Shown piece after piece: positions 1-5,627 of a stretch of DNA of 5,627 bases. How positions within the stretch are numbered: position 1 is the stretch's first letter; every line of letters begins with the position of its first letter. Position numbers and translations under genes: made by a program. The notes beneath the pieces are model-generated. The model was not told where the DNA came from and searched no databases. It saw only the letters and a list, made by a program, of their open reading frames with translations. The DNA comes from Caldifarciminota bacterium. Its GTDB lineage: Bacteria; WOR-3; Hydrothermia; WGAB01. Location of the stretch: positions 1-5,627 of the forward strand of contig WGAB01000335.1 of NCBI GenBank assembly GCA_015489295.1, in the 5' to 3' direction.

Positions 1-282
1 CTCCTGGAGTACGACTGGCCCGGCAATGTGCGGGAACTCCAGAATGTCATTGAGCGGGCCGTGGTGCTCACGCGGCACACCCTGATCACGCCCGAAGACC
101 TGGCATTGCCCACCGGCCCACCGACCCGCCACCGGGTGCCCACCCTGGAGGAAGTGGAACGCGAGCACATCCGCCGGGTGCTCTCGCTTACCGGCGGCAA
201 CCTTTCCGAAGCCGCCCGGCTCCTGGGAATCCACCGCAACACCCTGCGCCAAAAACTCAAAAACTGGGGCCTGAACCCCTAA
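1..282 (+). CDS. NtrC-family sigma-54-dependent regulator, C-terminal part (5' end outside window)
   Basis: The reading frame is open from base 1 and ends at TAA 280-282, giving the last 93 residues of a larger protein. Residues 6-13 read WPGNVREL, the hallmark at the end of the AAA+ sigma-54 interaction domain, followed by the usual helix (QNVIERAVVL) and an LITPEDL linker. After a Pro/Arg-rich spacer, residues about 49-91 form a Fis-type helix-turn-helix (HTH_8), with GNLSEAARLLGIHRNTLRQK as recognition core. Proteins of this family bind enhancer sites upstream of sigma-54 promoters and use ATP to open the RNA polymerase complex. The N-terminal sensory or receiver domain, the Walker motifs and the GAFTGA loop are not in view, so whether it is a two-component response regulator or another enhancer-binding protein cannot be told, and neither can its target. 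It converges on the porin gene, 8 bases apart. The family call is firm; the specific role is unknown. Confidence 0.95.
   Translation, partial: LLEYDWPGNVRELQNVIERAVVLTRHTLITPEDLALPTGPPTRHRVPTLEEVEREHIRRVLSLTGGNLSEAARLLGIHRNTLRQKLKNWGLNP
251..279 (-). terminator. possible intrinsic terminator of the minus-strand operon
   Basis: Read on the minus strand, GGGGTTCAGGCCCC (279 to 266) can fold into four G-C pairs plus one G-U pair closing a UCAG tetraloop. Two bases later come TTTTT, GAG and TTTTT (263 to 251). It begins 12 bases after the porin stop codon and lies within the last codons of the convergent regulator gene. On the plus strand the same hairpin is not followed by T residues, so it would act only on minus-strand transcripts. 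The stem is short, so this is a plausible but unproven terminator. Confidence 0.35.
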
Positions 283-290
283 AAGCCGGC

Positions 291-1220
291 TTAAAACCGC
301 AGGTCGGCCACCAGGGCCAGGCGGTACTCCGAGGTTCCTTCGGTTTCCAGGGAGAGTGCCACCAGGTGCACCGGAGTTGCCGGAACCCTCAGGAACACCC
401 CGAGCACCAGCCACTGCGCTATCTCTTCGGACGGCCCAAAGGCGTCGTACCGCAGGTACACGCCAGCGCGAAGCCCATGGAACGGAACCCCCGGGCCTTC
501 CCACCGACCAAACACCGAAACCCCCCGGCGAACCGTCAGGGTATCCCTGGAACCGTCCTCAGCCTGGACCCCCTCCAGCCACAGTCCGGCCTGCGGTGAC
601 CTCAGGGCAACAGCCACCGCGTACCGGTTACGATACCACCGATGCGTGTTGACCCGGCCGCGATGGACATAGCCGTAAAGGGCCAGCCCTCGGCCTCGGA
701 GCCGTAGCCAGGCGATGCCGTCCTTGAAGGGATCGGGCTCCGCCTGCCGGTACCCCTCGCCGTTGACCACGGCAAGCTCCAGGGTTACCGGAGCCCGCCG
801 AAACAGTGCAAGGGAAAGCCCCCGGTCGGCACTGGACAGCACGTGCCACCGGTCCAGGGCCACGGGCGCCACCGCGCGCAGGCCCCACACCTTTTCTGCG
901 TGGTGGATCCAGGGGGTGGGAATCTGGCCCCACCGAACCTCGATGCCCGGCGCCTCCACGGCCAGGTACGCGTATTTGACATAGGCGACCCGCCCCAGGT
1001 CCTCCACCTGGCGGGAGTCCAGCGTAAGGCGATAGGTCCAGCGCACGGGGACCTCGGGGAACGGTGCCGTTCCCCGGACCGTCAAATAGGTTCGGGGGAT
1101 TTGAAAGGCCGAGATCGTGCCCCGGGCATTCTGTCCGTAGAGGTAGCGGAGAAACAGGGTGCCGTGGATCTCCGGCCCCGAAGCCACCAGGCCCAGCAAA
1201 ACCAGCCAGCCTGCTCCCAT
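291..1220 (-). CDS. putative outer-membrane porin (phosphate-selective porin O/P-like beta-barrel)
   Basis: This 309-residue protein probably forms a beta-barrel channel in the outer membrane; its solute is unknown. Residues 1-15 are a short hydrophobic signal peptide (WLVLLGLVASG) with no Lys or Arg before the core, and cleavage is likely around residues 14-20. The mature part is built of alternating polar and aromatic/aliphatic strands and ends LALVADLRF, with the C-terminal Phe typical of outer-membrane barrels. Several blocks resemble porins of the phosphate-selective porin O/P type as I know them: an early RTYLTVRG strand, WGQIPTPW (97-104) followed by a WGLR segment, SSADRGLSL (129-137) and VVNGEGY (151-157). 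The ATG at 1220 has AGGAGG five bases upstream. The frame upstream is open back to the hypF stop but has no ATG, GTG or TTG, so this start is firm. It is the last gene of the minus-strand cluster, 93 bases after hypF, and may be co-transcribed or have its own promoter. Next to a secreted glycosidase, sugar or oligosaccharide uptake is a reasonable but unproven guess. Confidence 0.8.
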   Translation of the reverse strand: MGAGWLVLLGLVASGPEIHGTLFLRYLYGQNARGTISAFQIPRTYLTVRGTAPFPEVPVRWTYRLTLDSRQVEDLGRVAYVKYAYLAVEAPGIEVRWGQIPTPWIHHAEKVWGLRAVAPVALDRWHVLSSADRGLSLALFRRAPVTLELAVVNGEGYRQAEPDPFKDGIAWLRLRGRGLALYGYVHRGRVNTHRWYRNRYAVAVALRSPQAGLWLEGVQAEDGSRDTLTVRRGVSVFGRWEGPGVPFHGLRAGVYLRYDAFGPSEEIAQWLVLGVFLRVPATPVHLVALSLETEGTSEYRLALVADLRF

Positions 1221-1225
1221 GAACG

Positions 1226-1231
1226 CCTCCT
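1226..1231 (-). promoter_or_regulatory. Shine-Dalgarno sequence of the porin gene
   Basis: The minus strand reads AGGAGG, a perfect anti-16S match, five bases before the ATG at 1220. It is the clearest ribosome binding site in the window and decides the porin start. By contrast hypF has no recognisable site. Confidence 0.85.
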
Positions 1232-1242
1232 GTTCAAACCAG

Positions 1243-1273
1243 AGGATACAGGTCCCGGGGCGGCAAGGCGCAA
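1243..1273 (-). promoter_or_regulatory. weak sigma-70-like promoter candidate upstream of the porin
   Basis: In the 93-base gap between hypF and the porin, the minus strand carries TTGCGC (1273-1268) and TATCCT (1248-1243), separated by 19 bases. The match is partial and the spacer is longer than the preferred 17, so this is only a candidate. No terminator-like hairpin with a T-tract was seen in the gap, so read-through from hypF is equally possible. Confidence 0.2.
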
Positions 1274-1313
1274 CAGTTTGCGTGGGCAGAATCCCTGATA
1301 CGCTGCAAAGGGA

Positions 1314-3584
1314 TCATGCGCCCAGCCGGTGGGCGGCGACCACGATCTGGCCCAGGGCGATGCCGCCGTCGTTGGGCGGCACCTGCTGGTGCACATACAC
1401 GCGGAACCCCTCGGCCTGGAGCCGGCTCCGGAGGTGCCGCAGCAGGTACCGGTTCTGGAAACAGCCCCCGGAGAGCACAACCCGCGGCAGGCTGGCTCGG
1501 CGCGCCATCTCCACGCCCCACCGAACCAGGGTGTTGTGAAACCGGCCCGCAATGCGGGAGGTGGCCACCCCTTTCCGCAGGTCCGCCAGGATCTCCCGGA
1601 CCATAGGCCGCCAGTCCCAGCGCAAAAGGCCCGAGGCCTCTTCGCGGATTTCCACGGGATAGGCTTCTTCGGTGGGTTCCAGGTGCCACTCCAGCATCAT
1701 GGCGGCCTGGCCCTCGTAAGTGACCCGGGCCCTGAGGCCCAGGAGCGCGGCCACACCGTCGAACAGCCGGCCGCAGCTGGTGGTCTGGGGACCGGCGTTC
1801 CCCTGCCGAATCAGCCGGAGCAGCAGGGCCTGCCGCTCGGGCGCCAGCCAGCCGGGGATGTCCAGGGGCGCAGCCTCGGAGCCCAGGGCCTCGTGGAGCA
1901 AAGCCAGGGCCAGGCGCCAGGGCTCGCGGATCGCCTTCTCGCCCCCGGGCAGCACGTAGGACCACAGGGTGGCAAACCGCCGGAAATCTCGGTAATCGGC
2001 CACCAGCACCTCGCCGCCCCACACGGTGCCGTCGGTGCCGTAGCCGGTGCCGTCCCAGGAAAGGCCCAAAACGGGCTCGTTGGAAAGTTCGTTCTCGGCC
2101 ATACAGGCGGCGATGTGGGCGTGGTGGTGGTACACCGTCACATGGGGAACCCCGAAGTCTTCGGCCAGGCGCCGGGCCTCGTGGGTGGTGAAGTAGTCCG
2201 GATGGGCGTCGGACACCACGGCCTCGGGCCGTTGGTCGTACAGTCGCAGGAAATCGCGGACCACCTGCCGGAGGGTTTGCCGGGCCTCCAAGGTGTCCAG
2301 GTCGCCGATGTGCTGGCTCAGGAACACCCGGCGCCCCTGCGAAAGGGCGATGGTGTTCTTCAGGTGGGGCCCCAGGGCCAAAAGATTGGGAAGGGTTTGC
2401 TTCAGGAGGATGGGCAGCGGCGCGAAACCCCGGGCCCGGCGGACCATCACGCGGAGCGGGCCCTCAAAGAAGAGCACCGAATCGTCGGCATGGCGGGCGA
2501 TGGGGCGGTTGTGGGTCAGCAGCAGGTCCACGAGAGGCCCGAGTTTTCGGAGGGCCTCGGCGTCGTCAATGACAATGGGCTCGTCGGAGAGGTTGCCGGA
2601 GGTGCACACCACCGGCACGCCCAGGTCGTGCATCAGCAGATGGTGCAGCGGCGTGTAGGGCAGCATGGCGCCGACATAGGGGTTGGACGGGGCCACGGAG
2701 GGCGCCAGGTCGGCGTCGGGGCGGCGGTGCAAGAGCACGATGGGCGCCTCGGGCCCCTGAAGGGTGCGGGCCTCGGCGTCGTGCACTTCGGCGTACTGCC
2801 GGAGCACGGTCAGGCTCGGGAACATCACGGCAAAGGGTTTTTCTTCGCGGTGTTTCCGGCGCCGGAGTTCCTGCACGGCCGCTTCGTTGCGGGCATTCAC
2901 CAGCAGCTGGTAGCCGCCCAGGCCCTTCAGCGCCACGATCCGGCCGTCCCTCAGGGCCTCCACGGCCCGGCGCAGGGCTTCGTCGCCCCGGGCCAATTCC
3001 CGCCCCTCCGGCGACCACAGGATCAGTTGTGGGCCGCACACCGGGCAGGCGTTGGGCTGGGCGTGGAACCGCCGGTCTGCGGGGTCCTCGTATTCCCGGC
3101 GGCACTCCGGGCACATGGGGAAGATCCGCATGGTGGTGTTCGGCCGGTCGTAGGGCAGCCGCTCGATGATGGTGAACCGCGGGCCGCAGTTCGTGCAGTT
3201 GATGAAGGGATACCGGTACCGGCGGTCCCGGGGGTCAAACAGTTCGCGAAGGCAATCGGTGCAGGTGGCGATATCGGGCAGCACGAGCACGGTTTTGGGA
3301 CCGGTTCCCTCGCTCTTTACGATGCGGAAGTCCTTGTAGCCGACCGGGTCCAGGTAGGCGTACTCCAGGCTCAGGAGGACGGCGGCCGGGGGTTTCTCTT
3401 CGGGGAGTCGCCGGAGGAACTCCTCCAGGCGCTCCTCCGGCCCTTCCACCTCTATGAACACGCCCTGGCTCGTGTTCTGCACCCAGCCAGCAAGATTCAG
3501 CGCGGTGGCCAGGCGATACACGAAGGGCCGGAACCCCACGCCCTGCACGGCTCCCTGGATCACCACCTTCAAACGCCGGGTCAT
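1314..3584 (-). CDS. hypF: HypF, [NiFe]-hydrogenase maturation carbamoyltransferase
   Basis: HypF is a cytoplasmic enzyme that converts carbamoyl phosphate and ATP to carbamoyl-adenylate and passes the carbamoyl group to the C-terminal Cys of HypE. That is the source of the cyanide ligands on the iron of [NiFe] hydrogenases. The 756-residue length is normal for the family and all domains are present. An acylphosphatase domain (about 4-95) carries VQGVGFRPF, with Arg19 and Asn37 as the expected catalytic pair. Zinc-finger-like CxxC pairs lie at 108/111, 130/133, 158/161 and 180/183. A YrdC-like domain (about 200-390) has KHREEKPFAVM and ends RRARGFAPLP. A Kae1-like carbamoyltransferase domain follows (about 400-756), with QHIGDL, HHHAH (metal ligands probably His486 and His490), DGTGYGTDG, PGGEKAIREPWR, LSGGCFQNR and VPPNDGGIALGQ. 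The frame runs open upstream to 3920, but that stretch overlaps the GH13 gene. The ATG at 3584 puts the acylphosphatase fold right at the N-terminus. It begins two bases after the GH13 stop with no visible ribosome binding site, which suggests translational coupling. No key residue appears lost. No other hyp gene is in the window. Confidence 0.98.
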   Translation of the reverse strand: MTRRLKVVIQGAVQGVGFRPFVYRLATALNLAGWVQNTSQGVFIEVEGPEERLEEFLRRLPEEKPPAAVLLSLEYAYLDPVGYKDFRIVKSEGTGPKTVLVLPDIATCTDCLRELFDPRDRRYRYPFINCTNCGPRFTIIERLPYDRPNTTMRIFPMCPECRREYEDPADRRFHAQPNACPVCGPQLILWSPEGRELARGDEALRRAVEALRDGRIVALKGLGGYQLLVNARNEAAVQELRRRKHREEKPFAVMFPSLTVLRQYAEVHDAEARTLQGPEAPIVLLHRRPDADLAPSVAPSNPYVGAMLPYTPLHHLLMHDLGVPVVCTSGNLSDEPIVIDDAEALRKLGPLVDLLLTHNRPIARHADDSVLFFEGPLRVMVRRARGFAPLPILLKQTLPNLLALGPHLKNTIALSQGRRVFLSQHIGDLDTLEARQTLRQVVRDFLRLYDQRPEAVVSDAHPDYFTTHEARRLAEDFGVPHVTVYHHHAHIAACMAENELSNEPVLGLSWDGTGYGTDGTVWGGEVLVADYRDFRRFATLWSYVLPGGEKAIREPWRLALALLHEALGSEAAPLDIPGWLAPERQALLLRLIRQGNAGPQTTSCGRLFDGVAALLGLRARVTYEGQAAMMLEWHLEPTEEAYPVEIREEASGLLRWDWRPMVREILADLRKGVATSRIAGRFHNTLVRWGVEMARRASLPRVVLSGGCFQNRYLLRHLRSRLQAEGFRVYVHQQVPPNDGGIALGQIVVAAHRLGA

Positions 3585-3586
3585 GC

Positions 3587-5626
3587 CTATGGACGGTGCA
3601 CAGAAACGATGACGGCGCCCATCGGGGGCACCACGAGATGCCGGTCCCGCAGGTCCGCGTGGCCGAAGCGCACGGTATCGGCCGTCCAAGGCTCGGGAAT
3701 CGGGAGCGTATCCGGCGCGGCCGTGGGGTTGACGGCCACAAGCACGCCCCGGCTTCCCCGGGTTCGGAGATAAGCGGCCGACCTCGCGCTTTCCACAAAC
3801 CGCAGATCGCAGAGCCGGAGGGCCGGAACACGGTTCCGAAGGCCGATCAACCGAGAATACAGGCGAAACACCCCGGCCTTCCGGGCCTCGGGCTGGTGCC
3901 AGGGGAACGCGCGGCGGCAATCCGGATCCTTTTCGCCCTCCATGCCCACCTCATCGCCGTAATAGACCACGGGCATCCCGGGCAGGGTCATCTGCAGGGC
4001 CACCGCAAGCCGCAGGCGGGCCGTGTCGCCCTGGAGCTGGGTCAGGATGCGGGGTGTATCGTGGCTGTCCAGCAGATTGAAGAGCACGGGCGCCACCTCC
4101 GGGGGATAGGCGCCGTACACGCCGGCCGCCTGTTGCCGGAACCGGTCCGCCGGCACCGTGCCCCGGGCGAACGCCTGGATCGCGCCGGCCAGGGGATAGT
4201 TCATGAGGGCGTCAAACTCGTCGCCCTGGAGCCATTCCGGGCCGATCTGCCAGATCTCGCCCACGATGTAAAGGTCGGGATTGATGGCCCGGAGCCGCCG
4301 CCGAAACTCTTTCCAGAAGTCGTGGGGCACCTCGTTGGGCACATCCAGGCGCCAGCCGTCAATGCCGCGCCGGGTCCAGAACTCGGCGGCCTGGAGCAGG
4401 TATTCCCGAACCTTCGGGTTCTGGTGGTTCCACTTGGGCAGGCTGCCGAAGCCCCACCAGCACTCGTAGTAGTCCAGGGGCTTGTGCTGGTCGTCAAAGT
4501 GTTCGGGGAAGGGCCAGCGTTTGATGATGAACCAGTCGTAGTAAGGCGATTCCGGGCCCTGGCGGCGGACATCCTGGAAAAAGGGATGCTGGTCGGAACA
4601 GTGATTGAACACACCGTCCAGGATCACCCGGAGGCCCAGGCGGTGCGCCCGGTGCAGCAGGGAGTCAAAGTTGGCAAGGGTGCCGAGGCGCGGGTTGATC
4701 TGGAAATAGTCGGTGATGTCGTAGCCGTGGTTGGAGGGCGAGGCGAAGATGGGGTTCAGGTAGAGCACCGAAACGCCGAGGTCGCGGAGATAGGCCAGGG
4801 TGTCGGTGATGCCCTTGAGGTCGCCGCCGTAAAAGGCGAACCAGCCCTCGGGCGGCCGCAGGGGTTCGTAGCGCCAGGGCCGGGTGTTCGGCGGGTCGTT
4901 CGTGGGGTCACCGTTCCGGAACCGGTCCGGAAAAATCTGGTACACCACCCTACCCCGGGCCCAGCGGGGCACGCGGAACCGGGGGTAGCCGGCGGCCGGA
5001 CGGCGCACCCGGAACACGAGGGCGGTATCGCCGTCCTGGAGGATTACCGAAAGGTTTTCCGCCTCGGGCATGGTGCCGAGGAAGCGGTCGCGGAGATCGG
5101 GATAGGGTTCGCGGTGGAGGGGCACGGAATCGCCGCCTACGGCCACCACGGCCCGGGCCACATCTCCGGCGGCGGTTTCCACGAGCACCCGGAGCGAGCC
5201 CGGCGCAAAGGCGTTCAGGTAAAAGGCCCGGCCGGGGTCAAAGCGCACGAGTTCCCGGAGGATGTGGCCGTCGTCCTGCTGGATCCGGACTTCTGGAAAC
5301 AGCCCCGGCGCCACCTGCAGCACCGAGTTGCGGCCGCCGAAGCCGTCGGGTGCGTAGGAAAGGGCATGGGGGTCTTCGTACCACCGGGAGCCGTTGACCA
5401 CGAACTTGTACTGGTAGGTGCCGGCAGGCAGCAGCAGGGTGGTTTCGTACACGCCGTCACCGTCCGGGTCCTGCATGGGCTGGGCCTCAGGGTTCCAGTT
5501 GTTGAAGGTGCCGGCCAGGGTCACCCGTTGAGCCGGTACCGGCGGCCGAAAGCGGAAGGACACGCGGTACAGCCCGGAGGCCAGCAGCACCGCCACCATC
5601 CACAGGTTCATCATGCCCCATAGCAT
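3587..5626 (-). CDS. secreted GH13 alpha-amylase/neopullulanase-like enzyme with N-terminal glycogen-binding (CBM48-type) module
   Basis: This 679-residue enzyme should hydrolyse alpha-1,4 (and perhaps alpha-1,6) bonds in starch, glycogen or maltooligosaccharides outside the cytoplasm. Residues about 1-18 form a hydrophobic signal-peptide-like segment (LWMVAVLLASG) with no lipobox Cys. Residues about 20-106 resemble the AMPK-beta/CBM48 glycogen-binding fold, with Trp44, Lys74, Trp82 and Asn100 at the sugar-contacting positions. Residues about 110-210 look like a second beta-sandwich, similar to the N-terminal domain of neopullulanases. The catalytic barrel starts at VVYQIFPDRF (227-236) and carries region I DGVFNH (337-342), a region V-like LPKWN (396-400), region II GWRLDVPNE with nucleophile Asp428, region III GEIW with acid/base Glu457, region IV LLDSHD with His522 and Asp523, and YYGDE (555-559). 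A C-terminal beta domain follows (about 600-679). All catalytic residues are present. The layout fits the neopullulanase/cyclomaltodextrinase group, but exact specificity cannot be read. The start is uncertain: Met codons at 5626, 5614, 5611 and 5599 are all possible, and the window ends one base upstream. It is the first visible gene of the minus-strand cluster; earlier genes may lie outside. Confidence 0.93.
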   Translation of the reverse strand: MLWGMMNLWMVAVLLASGLYRVSFRFRPPVPAQRVTLAGTFNNWNPEAQPMQDPDGDGVYETTLLLPAGTYQYKFVVNGSRWYEDPHALSYAPDGFGGRNSVLQVAPGLFPEVRIQQDDGHILRELVRFDPGRAFYLNAFAPGSLRVLVETAAGDVARAVVAVGGDSVPLHREPYPDLRDRFLGTMPEAENLSVILQDGDTALVFRVRRPAAGYPRFRVPRWARGRVVYQIFPDRFRNGDPTNDPPNTRPWRYEPLRPPEGWFAFYGGDLKGITDTLAYLRDLGVSVLYLNPIFASPSNHGYDITDYFQINPRLGTLANFDSLLHRAHRLGLRVILDGVFNHCSDQHPFFQDVRRQGPESPYYDWFIIKRWPFPEHFDDQHKPLDYYECWWGFGSLPKWNHQNPKVREYLLQAAEFWTRRGIDGWRLDVPNEVPHDFWKEFRRRLRAINPDLYIVGEIWQIGPEWLQGDEFDALMNYPLAGAIQAFARGTVPADRFRQQAAGVYGAYPPEVAPVLFNLLDSHDTPRILTQLQGDTARLRLAVALQMTLPGMPVVYYGDEVGMEGEKDPDCRRAFPWHQPEARKAGVFRLYSRLIGLRNRVPALRLCDLRFVESARSAAYLRTRGSRGVLVAVNPTAAPDTLPIPEPWTADTVRFGHADLRDRHLVVPPMGAVIVSVHRP

Positions 5627-5627
5627 A

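Noticed and set aside
283..292. Palindrome AAGCCGGCTT between the convergent stop codons as a terminator or protein-binding site
   Set aside because: It has no loop of its own and no T-tract directly after it on the plus strand. A 10-base palindrome in GC-rich DNA is weak evidence alone.
843..1298. Plus-strand open frame of 151 codons across the porin start
   Set aside because: It is antisense to the porin, has no ribosome binding site and no recognisable motif. The porin frame shows a signal peptide and barrel pattern.
1318..2022. Minus-strand open frame overlapping the 3' part of hypF
   Set aside because: It is an out-of-frame shadow of hypF with Pro/Arg/Gly-rich translation. Only its last 28 codons (1317-1234) lie outside hypF, and these are treated as a separate weak finding.
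1329..3773. Long plus-strand open frame (814 codons) antisense to hypF
   Set aside because: It is the antisense image of hypF codons, spans the hypF/GH13 junction, and has low-complexity composition with no domain or ribosome binding site.
3585..3920. 112-residue N-terminal extension of HypF if the upstream ATG at 3920 is used
   Set aside because: The extension lies entirely in the 3' end of the GH13 gene in another frame, is Arg/Pro/Gly-rich, and precedes a normal HypF N-terminus that starts at the ATG at 3584.
3596..5623. Very long plus-strand open frame (675 codons) antisense to the GH13 gene
   Set aside because: It mirrors the GH13 gene in a GC-rich context. The translation is rich in Gly, Val, His and Pro with no recognisable domain, while the minus strand encodes all GH13 motifs.

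Overview
The window comes from a GC-rich chromosome of a Gram-negative (diderm) bacterium. This is supported by a predicted outer-membrane beta-barrel protein ending in phenylalanine, a sigma-54-type regulator, and proteins rich in Arg and Ala and poor in Lys. The porin's resemblance to phosphate-selective-porin-like proteins, together with [NiFe]-hydrogenase maturation, would suit an anaerobic or thermophilic lineage, but the sequence does not fix a phylum. No tRNA, rRNA, CRISPR array, insertion sequence or phage gene was seen.

Layout: bases 1-282 (+) are the last 93 codons of an NtrC-family sigma-54 activator whose front part lies outside the window. Everything else is on the minus strand, convergent with it. 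In transcription order these are: (i) a secreted alpha-amylase/neopullulanase-like GH13 enzyme (5626 to 3587) with a glycogen-binding module at its N-terminus; (ii) a complete HypF carbamoyltransferase (3584 to 1314), starting 2 bases after the GH13 stop; (iii) a 93-base gap; (iv) a 309-residue putative porin (1220 to 291) with a strong Shine-Dalgarno sequence. The two transcription directions meet with an 8-base gap. A possible minus-strand terminator hairpin with T-tracts lies inside the 3' coding end of the regulator gene.

How they fit together: the GH13 enzyme and the porin could form part of an alpha-glucan or oligosaccharide use route, with cleavage outside the cytoplasm and passage across the outer membrane. 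HypF is cytoplasmic and makes the cyanide ligands of [NiFe] hydrogenases, so its tight coupling to a secreted glycosidase is the oddest point here. It may reflect loose genome packing, or a link between sugar fermentation and hydrogen metabolism; the window cannot decide. No other hyp gene or hydrogenase subunit is present. I see known families in an unusual order, not a clearly new system.
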